Below, in pieces: positions 38,408 through 48,619 of a DNA stretch of 64,000 bases; position 1 is the stretch's first letter; every line of letters starts with the position of its first letter. The notes under the pieces were generated by a model that saw nothing but the letters and a program-made list of their open reading frames with translations, made no database searches and was not told where the DNA came from. The stretch spans positions 1,116,001 to 1,180,000 of the forward strand of contig JACYUQ010000001.1 of assembly GCA_014841835.1 (NCBI GenBank), given 5' to 3'. Origin of the DNA: Oxalobacteraceae sp. CFBP 13730 (lineage in GTDB: Bacteria; Pseudomonadota; Gammaproteobacteria; Burkholderiales; Burkholderiaceae_D). Made by a program: the position numbers and the translations under genes.

Positions 38408-39901
38408 TCACGCTGCCAGTTCGGCCCATGAACGTGCATGCGCAACCGCACGCGCCCAGCGCGCCATCAGCGCCGCGCGGCGCTCTGCGTCCATGCGGGG
38501 CTCGAAACAGGTATCGACCTGCCACTGGTGTTCGAGCGCCGCAGGCGATTCCCAGATGCCGCACGCCAGACCGGCAAGCCAGGCGGCGCCCAGCGCCGTG
38601 GTTTCGGTCACGCGCGGGCGCACCACCGGAATGCCGAGCAGGTCGGCCTGGAACTGCATCAAGAGGTCGTTGCGCGCTGCCCCGCCATCGGCGCGCAGTT
38701 CGGTGACGGCGCACGCGGCGTCCTTCTGCATCGCAGTCAGCAGTTCGGCGCTCTGGTAGGCGATGGCTTCGAGCGCGGCGCGCGCGATATGGGCCCCGGT
38801 GGTGCCACGCGTCATGCCGAGGATGGTGGCGCGTGCGTACGGATCCCAGTGCGGCGCGCCCAGGCCGGTGAAGGCCGGCACCAGCAGTACGCCGCCGCTG
38901 TCGGGCACGCTCGTGGACAGCGCCTCGACGTCGCGCGACTGGCGGATGATGCCCAGGCCATCGCGCAACCACTGCACCGTGGCCCCGCCCATGAAGACGC
39001 TGCCTTCGAGCAGGTAGTCGGTGCGCCCGCCGATTGTCCAGCCGACGGTCGAGAGCAGCCGGTGATGCGATACCGGTGGCGCGGCGCCGGCATGCATCAG
39101 CATGAAGCAGCCGGTGCCATAGGTATTCTTGGCCATCCCCTTGCGATGGCACGCCTGGCCGAAGGTGGCCGCCTGCTGGTCGCCGGCGATGCCAGCAATC
39201 GGGATGGCGTGGCCAAACCACTCGGCGGCGGCATGCCCCACCAGGCCGCTGCTGGGCACGATCTCGGGCAGCACTGCGCGCGGGATGTCGAACAGCGCCA
39301 GCAAGGCGTCATCCCAGGCCAGCGTGTGGATGTTGAACAGCATCGTGCGCGCCGCGTTGCTGGTATCGGTCACGTGACGCCCGCACAGGCGGTACACCAG
39401 ATAGCTGTCGACGGTGCCAAAGGCCAGCTCGCCCCGCTCGGCCCGCTGGCGCGCGCCCGGGACATGGTCGAGCAACCATTGCAACTTGGTGGCCGAAAAA
39501 TACGCGTCCAGTTCCAGGCCCGTCAGTTCGGCGATCATGGCCGCCCTGCCCGCCTCACGCAGCCGGTCGCAGGCGCCGGCCGTGCGCCGGTCTTGCCAGA
39601 CGATGGCGTTGGCCACGGGTTCGCCCGTGGCGCGGTCCCATAGGAGTGTCGTTTCGCGCTGGTTGGCAATGCCGATCGCGGCGATCCGCGCCGGGTCGAT
39701 GCCGCTGTCGGTCAGCGCGGCGCGTGCGCAGGCAAGCTGGCTGGCCCAGATGTCCGCCGGATCGTGCTCGACCCAGCCGGGTTGCGGGAAATGCTGGGGA
39801 AATTCGCGCTGGCAGCTGGCGACGGCCACGCCGGCATCGTCGAACACGATCGCCCGCGAACTGGTGGTGCCCTGGTCGAGGGCGAGGATGTAGTGGGTCA
39901 A
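38408..39901 (-). CDS. glpK: Glycerol kinase
   Basis: GlpK phosphorylates glycerol to glycerol 3-phosphate. The 497-residue protein has [18 protein letters not shown] at the N-terminus, [32 protein letters not shown] and a C-terminal FGGY-type region [22 protein letters not shown] start at 39901 is chosen: it follows GGAGA by 5 nt and gives the family length. The ATG at 39952 in the same frame would put the rnpB terminator hairpin inside the coding sequence. No glpF or glpD gene is next to it. Confidence 0.94.
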   Translation of the reverse strand: MTHYILALDQGTTSSRAIVFDDAGVAVASCQREFPQHFPQPGWVEHDPADIWASQLACARAALTDSGIDPARIAAIGIANQRETTLLWDRATGEPVANAIVWQDRRTAGACDRLREAGRAAMIAELTGLELDAYFSATKLQWLLDHVPGARQRAERGELAFGTVDSYLVYRLCGRHVTDTSNAARTMLFNIHTLAWDDALLALFDIPRAVLPEIVPSSGLVGHAAAEWFGHAIPIAGIAGDQQAATFGQACHRKGMAKNTYGTGCFMLMHAGAAPPVSHHRLLSTVGWTIGGRTDYLLEGSVFMGGATVQWLRDGLGIIRQSRDVEALSTSVPDSGGVLLVPAFTGLGAPHWDPYARATILGMTRGTTGAHIARAALEAIAYQSAELLTAMQKDAACAVTELRADGGAARNDLLMQFQADLLGIPVVRPRVTETTALGAAWLAGLACGIWESPAALEHQWQVDTCFEPRMDAERRAALMARWARAVAHARSWAELAA

Positions 39902-39924
39902 TGCGGTCTCCGGAACGACCGGGG

Positions 39925-39949
39925 AAAACGCGCACCGAGCGGTGCGCGT
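39925..39949 (-). terminator. Rho-independent terminator after rnpB
   Basis: On the minus strand, a perfect 9-bp stem (ACGCGCACC/GGTGCGCGT, four-base loop) followed by TTTT. It lies just past the rnpB 3' end and before the glpK TTG start, separating the two transcripts. Confidence 0.85.
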
Positions 39950-39961
39950 CATGAATTATGT

Positions 39962-40308
39962 GTAAAGCAGGCCGATAGGCCGGATTCTGTGTAATGCCAC
40001 CTTGCGGCGACACTTGGACAATCATTCCTCTAGGCGCTGAATTACTCCAGCGCTCAAGCTTCCTACCCGCACGCTCCGCGAGCAACATCAACGCGTGCCT
40101 ATTTGGAATTGCTCCGAGTGGAGGTTACCGCGTTTCACCGTAACTAAATACGCTCGTCTCTGTGGCCCTGTTCCTCGCCTTGTACCACTGGCTTGCGCCA
40201 GCGGATTTCGGCGGACGGCCGTTAACCGTCACCCTGCTCTATGGAGTCCGGACCTTCCTCCCGTCCACGACCTTGCGGCGTGGACCAGCGACTGCCTGGC
40301 CTGCTTCA
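39962..40308 (-). ncRNA. rnpB: RNase P RNA
   Basis: The catalytic RNA of RNase P, which matures tRNA 5' ends. On the minus strand it begins GAAGCAGGCCAGGCAGTCGC and has the conserved GGAGGAAGGTCCGGACTCCA and ATAGAGCAGGGTGACGG segments (P4/CR I region). Near the 3' end it has the second conserved part (AGAGGAATGATTGTCC) and the pairing CAGAATCCGGCCTATCGGCC. Length (about 347 nt) and A-type layout fit a betaproteobacterium. Ends are estimated by similarity to E. coli rnpB. Confidence 0.95.
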
Positions 40309-40316
40309 CGGGGGGT

Positions 40317-40322
40317 ATTGTA
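40317..40322 (-). promoter_or_regulatory. -10 box of rnpB
   Basis: TACAAT on the minus strand, 8 bp upstream of the predicted RNA 5' end. No strong -35 hexamer is seen at 17 bp. Confidence 0.6.
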
Positions 40323-40568
40323 CCCGATATCTGACGGGGATTTCGCGGGCTCTGGCAAGCCTGGATACCCTACCATGTCAGTACGAAGCCCGGATCGCTG
40401 TCGTTTCACCACCTTCTCCCATATTCACCCTATTTGCATGTCGGCATTTATTACACCTTTTTTAAATGTTCAAGAATCATTTTCCCAAGTCATTGAATGA
40501 AAAGCACATTACTTCATGGTGTGGATATTGCTAATGGCCTCGTGTCATTCAAATCTTAGGAAATTATC

Positions 40569-41252
40569 GTGAAATTCAACATATCGAGCATGGTGACTGC
40601 AGTTTTGATTGCTTTTAGCAGCACAGCATCCGCCATTCCAATCCTGAACTTCGAAGGTTCACAAAACGGCGCCTTGATTGAAAACTTTTACAACGGCGGC
40701 ACGGACAGTTTTGGCAATCGTGGTGGGGACTACGGCGTTACTTTCGAGGGCGGTATCATCAAAATTGAACATGGTCTTACTTATCTTACGGGAGTGACAA
40801 AAATTTCCGTGGCAGGCGGCTTCGCTGACGGCGCATCGTTCAACTATTCGACACGTCAGCCCCTCGGCAATCACTACGGCGATGGGGACTTCCTGGTTTA
40901 CTACTCGTCAATCCAGAACGACACTCATGGAGCACAGTTCCTTGGTAATACCGGGACAGGCTTCTGTGAAACTCTGCCTGGACAGTTCTGCCTTTTCCGC
41001 GGCGCACGAATCCAGGATATTGGCGTGGTGTTCGGCAGCTTCACATTTGATCCCACTGCAGCGATCGATACCATCTACTTCGGCAATTTGACGCCGCCTG
41101 CCAACCAGTGGGCATTAGGGGCGGACATACCTGGCTACCAGCTACCAGAGCCGGGCACGCTGGCGTTGATTGGCTTGGGTTTTCTTGGTCTCGCGTCACG
41201 ACATTCGAGGCGTTCAGCGAAACGGTATCAAGCTGGTCAAACCGCAGCCTGA
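40569..41252 (+). CDS. PEP-CTERM exported protein
   Basis: A 227-residue protein with a signal peptide (MKFNISSMVTAVLIAFSSTA) and a PEP-CTERM sorting tail at the C-terminus: LPEPGTLALIGLGFLGLASR then basic residues RHSRRSA. Such tails are processed by exosortase in exopolysaccharide-producing Gram-negative bacteria. The mature part has no family I recognise; it is rich in Gly, Asn and Phe with two cysteines (FCETLPGQFCLF), suggesting a beta-sandwich. Composition is less GC-rich than its neighbours. No exosortase gene lies in the window. Confidence 0.88.
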   Translation: MKFNISSMVTAVLIAFSSTASAIPILNFEGSQNGALIENFYNGGTDSFGNRGGDYGVTFEGGIIKIEHGLTYLTGVTKISVAGGFADGASFNYSTRQPLGNHYGDGDFLVYYSSIQNDTHGAQFLGNTGTGFCETLPGQFCLFRGARIQDIGVVFGSFTFDPTAAIDTIYFGNLTPPANQWALGADIPGYQLPEPGTLALIGLGFLGLASRHSRRSAKRYQAGQTAA

Positions 41253-41411
41253 TGCCCGCATCGATGTTCCGACCGACGTCGCCAGGTCACGCTGCGATGA
41301 TGGATCACAGTACCAGTACCGCTGTTTATGAAATTTCATGTCGCCATTTCAAAAGCCGTGTTCGTACTGGTCACATAAAATGCCTCGAAAGCCATTTCAA
41401 GGATGATCCCC

Positions 41412-43109
41412 ATGACGCACCCTTCCCGCACCGGCGGCCAGATCCTGGTCGATGCCCTCTCCGTTCACGGCGTCGATACCGCCTTCGGTGTCCCGGGTGA
41501 AAGCTACCTGGATGTGCTCGACGCGCTGCACGATTCGAACATCCGGTTCGTGATCAATCGGCAGGAAGGGGGCGCGGCGTTCATGGCCGAGGCCTACGGC
41601 AAGCTCACCGGCAAGCCCGGCATCTGCTTCGTCACGCGTGGCCCGGGCGCCACCAATGCGTCGATCGGCGTGCACACGGCGTACCAGGATTCCACGCCGA
41701 TGATCCTGTTCATCGGCCAGGTGGGCAACGACTTCGTCGACCGCGAAGCGTTCCAGGAAATCGACTACCGCCGCATGTACGGCCAGATGGCCAAGTGGGT
41801 CGCCCAGATCGACCGCGCCGACCGCATCCCCGAATACCTGGCGCGCGCATTCCAGGTCGCCACCAGCGGCCGTCCCGGCCCGGTGGTGCTGGCGCTACCC
41901 GAAGACATGCTCGTGTCGCTGGCGGAGGTTGCCGACACGCGTGCCTATACGCCAGCGCACGGTGCGCCGTCCGCCGACCAGATCGCGCAACTGCGCACGA
42001 TGCTGGCCGGGGCCAAGCGCCCGGTCGTGCTGCTTGGCGGGGGCACCTGGACCGCACAGGCGTGCGCCGATCTGGCGCAGTTCGCCGAGCGCAATCACCT
42101 GCCGGTGGGCTGCACGTTCCGCTTCCAGGACCTGCTCGACAACGCACACCCGAACTACATCGGCGACGTGGGCATCGGCATCAATCCAAAGCTGGCCGCG
42201 CGCGTGAAAGACGCTGACTTGGTGATCGCCATCGGTCCGCGTCTGGGCGAAATGACGACCGGCGGCTACACCTTGCTGGCCGCGCCCGTGCCGGCCCAGC
42301 GCCTGGTGCACATCCACCCCGATCCGGAAGAACTGGGCAGCGTGTACCAGGGCGAACTGATGATCGCGGCCGGCATGCCGCAGGCGTGCGCCATGCTCGC
42401 CGCGATGGAACCGGTCGAGGCAAGCTGGCAGGCCAATGTGAAGCAGGCCAGGATTGAGCTGAGCGAATGGCAGGCGCAACCTGCCCTGCTGCGCGAAGGC
42501 GTCCCGCTCGACCTGTGGCAAGTGGTGCAGGATCTGCAAAATGCGCTGCCGGCCGACGCCATCATCACCAACGGCGCCGGCAATTACGCGTCGTGGGCGC
42601 ACCGCTTTTACCGCTATGGCGGCATGCGCACGCAGCTGGCGCCGACCAATGGCGCGATGGGGTATGCGGTGCCGAGTGGCGTCGCAGCCAAGATCGTGCA
42701 TCCCGAGCGCGCCGTGGTGACCTTTGCCGGCGACGGCGAATTCATGATGACCGGCCAGGAACTGGCCACCGCCGTGCAGTACGGCGCCGGTGTCGTGATC
42801 CTGGTCTTCAACAACAATATGTTCGGCACGATCCGCATGCACCAGGAGCGCACGTATCCGGGCCGCGTGTCGGGCACGAACCTGCACAATCCGGATTTCG
42901 CGGCGCTGGCACGCGCCTATGGCGGCCATGGGGAAGTGGTCGACCAGACCGCCGACTTCGCACCGGCCCTGGCGCGCGCGCTGGCCTACACGGCGCAGGA
43001 ACATTTGCCGGCCGTGATCGAGCTGCGCTACGACGGCAATCTGATCACGCCGAACGCCACGCTCGAGATGATGCGCGCGCAGGCCGAGGCCGCAAAAGGA
43101 GCACGCTAG
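41412..43109 (+). CDS. ThDP-dependent enzyme of the acetolactate-synthase-like family
   Basis: A 565-residue thiamine-diphosphate enzyme with the three usual domains. The cofactor-activating Glu52 lies in NRQEGGAAFMAEAYGKLTG. The C-terminal magnesium/ThDP motif runs from GDGEFMMTGQELATA to VFNNNMFGTIR. It resembles IlvB-type decarboxylases, but no ilvN regulatory gene is next to it, so the substrate is uncertain (pyruvate, oxalyl-CoA-like or another 2-oxo acid). The start at 41412 follows AAGGA by 9 nt; a second ATG three codons upstream is too close to that site. Confidence 0.85.
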   Translation: MTHPSRTGGQILVDALSVHGVDTAFGVPGESYLDVLDALHDSNIRFVINRQEGGAAFMAEAYGKLTGKPGICFVTRGPGATNASIGVHTAYQDSTPMILFIGQVGNDFVDREAFQEIDYRRMYGQMAKWVAQIDRADRIPEYLARAFQVATSGRPGPVVLALPEDMLVSLAEVADTRAYTPAHGAPSADQIAQLRTMLAGAKRPVVLLGGGTWTAQACADLAQFAERNHLPVGCTFRFQDLLDNAHPNYIGDVGIGINPKLAARVKDADLVIAIGPRLGEMTTGGYTLLAAPVPAQRLVHIHPDPEELGSVYQGELMIAAGMPQACAMLAAMEPVEASWQANVKQARIELSEWQAQPALLREGVPLDLWQVVQDLQNALPADAIITNGAGNYASWAHRFYRYGGMRTQLAPTNGAMGYAVPSGVAAKIVHPERAVVTFAGDGEFMMTGQELATAVQYGAGVVILVFNNNMFGTIRMHQERTYPGRVSGTNLHNPDFAALARAYGGHGEVVDQTADFAPALARALAYTAQEHLPAVIELRYDGNLITPNATLEMMRAQAEAAKGAR

Positions 43110-43208
43110 CGCGCAAAGCGGGAACGTATTGCTGCTCTGGTAAAATATTCGCACGTTTTTTCATCGCCGGCCCCGCCGGCGTTCGCACGAAGTCCCTCAC
43201 CAGACACT

Positions 43209-44351
43209 ATGTTCAGCTTCTTCAAAAGAAAGAAAGCGCCCGATACCCCGGCGCCGGAACCTGTTGTACCTGCTCCACCCGCGGCGCCTGCCACCAGGCC
43301 CGCGCCACCGGCGCCCGCCGTGGCCAAGCCCGACATCAAGAAGGACGCCAAGCCCGAAGTCAAGCCCGAGATCAAGACCGAGGTCAGCGTGCTGCACGAA
43401 GGCGGCAACCTGTTCCCGGAAACCGCCGAGCGCCCCACCACCGAGCAGGAAAAGAAACACTCGTGGATGGCGCGCCTGAAGGCCGGCCTGTCCAAGACCT
43501 CGAGCAATCTGTCGCTGCTGTTCGTCGGCGCGCGCATCGACGAAGACCTGTACGAAGAACTCGAAGCGGCGCTGCTGATGTCTGACGCCGGCATCGCCGC
43601 CACCGAGCACCTGCTCACCGAATTGCGCCGCAAGGTCAAGGAAGACAAGCTGCTCGACGCCGCCGCCGTCAAGGCGGCGCTCAAGGGCCTGATGATCGAG
43701 ATGCTGCTGCCGCTGCAAAAGCCGCTCGAACTGGGCCGCCACGACCCGCTGGTGATGATGATCGCGGGCGTGAACGGCGCCGGCAAGACCACCACCATCG
43801 GCAAGCTGGCCAAGCACATGCAAAGCTTCGACCAGTCGGTGCTGCTGGCTGCGGGCGACACGTTCCGCGCCGCCGCGCGCGAGCAATTGATGGTCTGGGG
43901 CCAGCGCAACAACGTCACCGTGATTTCGCAGCAGTCGGGCGATCCGGCCGCCGTCGCGTTCGATGCGGTCCAGTCGGGCAAGGCGCGCGGCACCGACGTC
44001 GTCATGATCGACACGGCCGGCCGCCTGCCGACCCAGCTGCACCTGATGGAAGAGCTGAAAAAGATCAAGCGCGTGATCGGCAAGGGCATGGCGGGTGCAC
44101 CCCATGAAATCCTGCTCGTCATCGACGGCAACACGGGCCAGAACGCGCTGGCGCAAGTGAAGGCATTCGACGACGCGCTGGGGCTGACGGGCTTGGTCGT
44201 TACCAAGCTCGACGGCACCGCCAAGGGCGGCGTGCTGGCCGCGATCGCGCAAAACCGCCCGATTCCCGTGTACTTCATCGGCGTGGGCGAAAAGCTGGAA
44301 GATCTGCAGCCATTCAATGCTGAAGAATTCGTCGACGCGCTGCTCGGCTGA
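43209..44351 (+). CDS. ftsY: Signal recognition particle receptor FtsY
   Basis: FtsY is the SRP-family GTPase receptor that docks ribosomes making membrane proteins. The 380-residue protein has a Pro/Ala/Lys-rich N-terminal A domain (about residues 1-85), the helical N domain, and the G domain. The G domain has the P-loop AGVNGAGKTTTIGKL, DTFRAAAREQL, DTAGRLPTQ, TKLDGTAKGG and the C-terminal GVGEKLEDLQPF. It stands directly upstream of ftsEX (23 bp), the common ftsYEX order. Confidence 0.97.
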   Translation: MFSFFKRKKAPDTPAPEPVVPAPPAAPATRPAPPAPAVAKPDIKKDAKPEVKPEIKTEVSVLHEGGNLFPETAERPTTEQEKKHSWMARLKAGLSKTSSNLSLLFVGARIDEDLYEELEAALLMSDAGIAATEHLLTELRRKVKEDKLLDAAAVKAALKGLMIEMLLPLQKPLELGRHDPLVMMIAGVNGAGKTTTIGKLAKHMQSFDQSVLLAAGDTFRAAAREQLMVWGQRNNVTVISQQSGDPAAVAFDAVQSGKARGTDVVMIDTAGRLPTQLHLMEELKKIKRVIGKGMAGAPHEILLVIDGNTGQNALAQVKAFDDALGLTGLVVTKLDGTAKGGVLAAIAQNRPIPVYFIGVGEKLEDLQPFNAEEFVDALLG

Positions 44352-44374
44352 GCGGCTGATCGAACAAGGACACC

Positions 44375-45046
44375 ATGATTGCATTCCAGTCAGTATCGAA
44401 GCAGTACACGCACGGCGACGCACAGGGCAGCTACGCGTTGCACGACGTCACGCTCGCCATCGGCAAAGGCGAGCTGGTCTACCTGGCCGGGCCGTCGGGC
44501 GCGGGCAAGTCGACCCTGATGAAAATGGTCGCCGGCGTCGAGCGCCCAACCAGCGGCAAGGTGATCGTCAGCGGGCATGACGTCGGGCGCATCAAGCCGG
44601 CCGGCATCCCGTTCCTGCGTCGCAATATCGGCATCATCTTCCAGCAGCAACGCCTGCTCAATGACCGCAATATCCTGGCCAATACGATGCTGCCAATGCT
44701 GGTGACCGGCGCGCGCACGGCCGAAGCCGAGCAGCGCGCCCGCGCCGCGCTCGACAAGGTCGGCCTGCTCGACCGCGCCCGCGCAATGCCGCTTGAACTG
44801 TCCGGTGGCGAACAGCAGCGGGTGGCCGTGGCCCGGGCGATCGTGAACCGGCCGCAGATCATCCTGGCCGACGAACCCACCGCCAACCTCGACCGCGTCG
44901 CGGCCGACAAGGTGCTCGACGCGCTGCGCTCGTTCCATGCAGTGGGCGTCACGTGCGTGATCTCGACCCACGACGATTACGTGCTGGAGCGCGCCGAGCG
45001 CGTCATCCGCCTGGAAAATGGCCAACTGGTCGGAGGTGCAGTATGA
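44375..45046 (+). CDS. ftsE: Cell division ATP-binding protein FtsE
   Basis: FtsE is the ATPase of the FtsEX complex, which controls peptidoglycan hydrolases at the septum. The 223-residue protein has Walker A GPSGAGKST, Q-loop IFQQQRLLNDRN, signature LSGGEQQRVAVAR and Walker B IILADEPTANLD. It overlaps ftsX by 4 bp (ATGA). Confidence 0.97.
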   Translation: MIAFQSVSKQYTHGDAQGSYALHDVTLAIGKGELVYLAGPSGAGKSTLMKMVAGVERPTSGKVIVSGHDVGRIKPAGIPFLRRNIGIIFQQQRLLNDRNILANTMLPMLVTGARTAEAEQRARAALDKVGLLDRARAMPLELSGGEQQRVAVARAIVNRPQIILADEPTANLDRVAADKVLDALRSFHAVGVTCVISTHDDYVLERAERVIRLENGQLVGGAV

Positions 45047-45963
45047 GCCCGTGGTTGCGCCAGCACCGTTTCGCCCTGGTGGCCGCGCTGTCGACCGTGC
45101 GCAAGTCGCCCGGCAGCTTCCTGTTCAACGTGCTCGTCGTCGCACTGGCGCTCACGCTGCCGTTCGCGGGCCTGACCCTGCTCGACAATGTGAGGCCGCT
45201 GTCCGAGCAGTTATCGGTCGACCCCGAGATCAGCCTGTTCATGCGCGAGAATGTCAGCCGCCCCGATGCGCAGGCGTTACTGCCGCAGATTCGCCAGATC
45301 GTTGCGCAGGGCAAGGGCGAGGTCACGTTCGTGCCGCGTGAAGAAGCGCTGGAATCGCTGAAGGAACGCAGCAGCCTGGGCGGCGTGCTGGAAACACTGG
45401 GCGAGAATCCACTGCCAGACAGCTACGTGATGAAGCTGGACGGCTTCGCCAGCGCCGGCGCGGCCGCGCAGGTCGACGCCATCACCGAGCGCCTGCGCGC
45501 GCTGCCGGGCGTCGAGACGGTGCAGGTCGACTCCGCCTGGGTCAAGCGCCTGGCCGCCCTGCTCGGCATTCTGCGCCTGGCCCTCTTGCTGCTGGCTGGT
45601 ACCCTGGGCATCGTCGTCATCGCGGTGGTGTTCAATACCATCCGCCTGCAGGTGCTGACGCAGAAAGAAGAAATCTCGGTCTCGCAATTGCTTGGCGCGA
45701 CCAACGATTTCATTCACCGCCCGTTCTTTTATACCGGTGCGCTGCTCGGCCTGTGCGCCGGCGGTGTGGCGCTGGGCGTCGTCATGCTGGCGTTGCACCC
45801 GCTCAATGGCGCCATTGCCGAGTTCGCGCGGCTGTACGGTTCGCAGTTCCAGCTGATGCCACTGGGCGGGCTGGCCATTGCCGGCTTGCTGGCAGTAAGT
45901 GCCGGACTCGGCCTGATCGGCGCGCTGCTGTCGGTGCGGCGTCACCTGGCGCGGGCGCGCTGA
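45043..45963 (+). CDS. ftsX: Cell division protein FtsX
   Basis: FtsX is the membrane partner of FtsE. The 306-residue protein begins MSPWLRQHRFALVAALSTVR and has four transmembrane segments, one near residues 28-48 and three in the C-terminal third. A periplasmic loop (SEQLSVDPEISLFMRENVSR and onward) lies between. The start at 45043 follows GGAGG by 6 nt and overlaps the ftsE stop; the open frame upstream lies inside ftsE. Confidence 0.96.
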   Translation: MSPWLRQHRFALVAALSTVRKSPGSFLFNVLVVALALTLPFAGLTLLDNVRPLSEQLSVDPEISLFMRENVSRPDAQALLPQIRQIVAQGKGEVTFVPREEALESLKERSSLGGVLETLGENPLPDSYVMKLDGFASAGAAAQVDAITERLRALPGVETVQVDSAWVKRLAALLGILRLALLLLAGTLGIVVIAVVFNTIRLQVLTQKEEISVSQLLGATNDFIHRPFFYTGALLGLCAGGVALGVVMLALHPLNGAIAEFARLYGSQFQLMPLGGLAIAGLLAVSAGLGLIGALLSVRRHLARAR

Positions 45964-45972
45964 CTTGCTACC

Positions 45973-45994
45973 GGAGTGCCGGCAACGGCACTCC
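45973..45994 (+). terminator. Hairpin after ftsX (possible terminator)
   Basis: A perfect 8-bp stem (GGAGTGCC/GGCACTCC, six-base loop) 9 bp after the ftsX stop. No T-run follows, so termination efficiency is doubtful. Confidence 0.4.
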
Positions 45995-46400
45995 TACAAT
46001 ATTGCTGGATAAAAAAGATGGGCTGAGGGTATTGAAAATGCCTGAAGCGGCACCATTTCCAGTGCAGGGCGAGGCGGCCGTTGCGCTGCCTCCCCAATTA
46101 CCTGGCTGTTGAAATGCGCCGCAGTGCGCGAATACTCCTACGGTCAACTGGCACTGACCTACGCTGTCTTGCGTAGAACTCCTACACTACTCCCAAGTCG
46201 TACGTGCGCCATCCAACAGAGCGCTTGTCTCGTGCGCCGTACTCTGAACCTGTACGCGATTTCCAGTGTTGATCGGCTCGATCATGAGCTCGATTCTGAG
46301 CTGGATCAAACGAATACTCAAACGCTGTTCTAAAGTGGATTGCTTGCGGAATTAATTCCCATGGGCAATACTTTGAACAGTCTTAAGTTCTGGCCACGTT
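45995..46400. other. Gene-free leader region upstream of rpoH
   Basis: About 400 bp without a credible coding frame. It holds copies of ACTCCTAC at 46134-46141 and 46178-46185 (a third is in the hairpin at 45990), and a 6-bp hairpin CTACGC/GCGTAG at 46159-46176. The purpose is unknown. Confidence 0.5.
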
Positions 46401-46427
46401 CTGGCACTCTCTTTGGGGGAGTGCTAA
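46401..46427 (+). promoter_or_regulatory. CIRCE-like HrcA operator with embedded promoter, upstream of rpoH
   Basis: CTGGCACTC, nine bases, GAGTGCTAA: the right arm is a perfect match to CIRCE (TTAGCACTC-N9-GAGTGCTAA) and the left arm matches at 7 of 9. A -10 box TAATAT (46425-46430) and a possible -35 CTGGCA (46401-46406) at 18-bp spacing lie within the element, so HrcA binding would block RNA polymerase. The rpoH ATG is about 130 bp downstream. Confidence 0.8.
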
Positions 46428-46562
46428 TATATGGTCCAAGGCAATCGAATTTCAAGCAAAAGTATCCGTACAAGACGAAGCGACATGCGCTTCGCGATGG
46501 CGTCACCGGCATGAGGCCGAGGCCCGTCAGGATGCAGCAAGATTATTAAAAGGGAAATAAAC

Positions 46563-47453
<891 letters not shown>

Positions 47454-47471
47454 AGCCGACCTGCTCTCTGC

Positions 47472-47499
47472 AAAACCCCGCCTCGGCGGGGTTTTTTTT
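47472..47499 (+). terminator. Rho-independent terminator of rpoH
   Basis: CCCCGC/GCGGGG stem with CTCG loop followed by eight T, 19 bp past the rpoH stop. The remaining sequence to 47723 holds no other clear element. Confidence 0.92.
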
Positions 47500-47723
47500 C
47501 GGCTTCGTTCTCTTCAACGCCGCTCTGTGGTTCAGCTGTAGGGTTGACGGGTTTCCCGTCCACGCGTTCGAACCCACCGGTTTTTTCCGCGTCCGCATTG
47601 GATCGTCACGCGCGTTGAACGAATGCACAGCGTCGTGGCCCCGGCCCATTAAAGCAGCCGCCAACACGTTTGCCGTCCATTGGCTAGAATGGTTCTTCTG
47701 ACACGTCAGCTCAAGGAAAAGCC

Positions 47724-48566
47724 ATGCCTGATTCAACACCGTATGTTCCGCCAACCGTCTGGACCCCGCCCGCCACCCCGGGCGGCGCCTTTGCCAATAT
47801 CAATCGCCCGGTCGCCGGATCGACCCACGAGGCGGCACTGCCGGTGGGTGAACACCCACTGCAGCTGTATTCACTGGCCACGCCCAATGGCGTGAAGGTC
47901 TCGATCATGCTCGAAGAACTGCTGGCCGCCGGCCATGCAGGCGCGGAGTACGATGCCTGGCTGATCCGTATCAACGAAGGCATGCAGTTCTCGAGCGGCT
48001 TCGTCGATGCCAACCCGAATTCGAAGATCCCGGCCCTGGTCGACCGCAGTGGCGCCGAGCCGGTGCGGGTGTTCGAATCGGGTGCAATCCTGGTGTACCT
48101 GGCCGAAAAATTCGGCGCATTCTTGCCGAAGGACGGCGTGGCGCGCACCGAGACGATGAACTGGCTGTTCTGGCAGATGGGCTCGGCGCCATTCATGGGT
48201 GGCGGCTTCGGCCATTTCTATGCGTACGCGCCGGAAAAGCTGCAATACCCGATCGACCGCTACGCGATGGAAACCAAGCGCCAGCTCGACGTGCTCGACC
48301 GCCATCTGGCCGACAACCGCTACATGGCCGGCGACGACTACACGATCGCCGATATGGCCATCTGGCCATGGTATGGCGGCATGGTGCTGGGACAGCTGTA
48401 CGACGCGGCCACGTTCTTGTCCGTGCACGAGTACAAGCACGTCAAGCGCTGGGCCGATGCGATCGCAGCGCGCCCGGCCGTCGTGCGTGGGCGCAAGGTC
48501 AACCGGTCGTTCGGACCGGCGGAAGACCAGGTGCTGGAACGTCACAGCGCGGCTGACCTCGACTGA
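47724..48566 (+). CDS. yghU: Glutathione transferase family protein, YghU-like
   Basis: A 280-residue protein with the long N-terminal extension typical of YghU (VPPTVWTPPATPGGAFANIN, RPVAGSTHE), a thioredoxin-like domain with NGVKVSIMLEEL and SKIPALVD, and a helical C-terminal domain (YMAGDDYTIADMAIWPWYGG). E. coli YghU reduces organic hydroperoxides with glutathione; this is assumed here. It stands alone, preceded by AAGGAAAAGCC and followed by a hairpin shared with the converging operon. Confidence 0.92.
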   Translation: MPDSTPYVPPTVWTPPATPGGAFANINRPVAGSTHEAALPVGEHPLQLYSLATPNGVKVSIMLEELLAAGHAGAEYDAWLIRINEGMQFSSGFVDANPNSKIPALVDRSGAEPVRVFESGAILVYLAEKFGAFLPKDGVARTETMNWLFWQMGSAPFMGGGFGHFYAYAPEKLQYPIDRYAMETKRQLDVLDRHLADNRYMAGDDYTIADMAIWPWYGGMVLGQLYDAATFLSVHEYKHVKRWADAIAARPAVVRGRKVNRSFGPAEDQVLERHSAADLD

Positions 48567-48576
48567 CCGCCCTGCC

Positions 48577-48602
48577 CTGGGCGTGCTGCGCTGCACGCCC
48601 AG
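48577..48602. terminator. Hairpin between converging genes
   Basis: A perfect 10-bp stem CTGGGCGTGC/GCACGCCCAG with a six-base loop, lying between the stops of the YghU gene (48566) and the minus-strand gene ending at 48620. No T-run follows either arm, so it is a possible bidirectional terminator. Confidence 0.5.
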
Positions 48603-48619
48603 CCACCACACGCCCTGCC

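Noticed and set aside
47530-47577. tRNA-like GCGTTCGAACCC segment after rpoH
   Set aside because: The T-arm-like sequence has no acceptor stem, D-arm or anticodon arm that can be folded around it.
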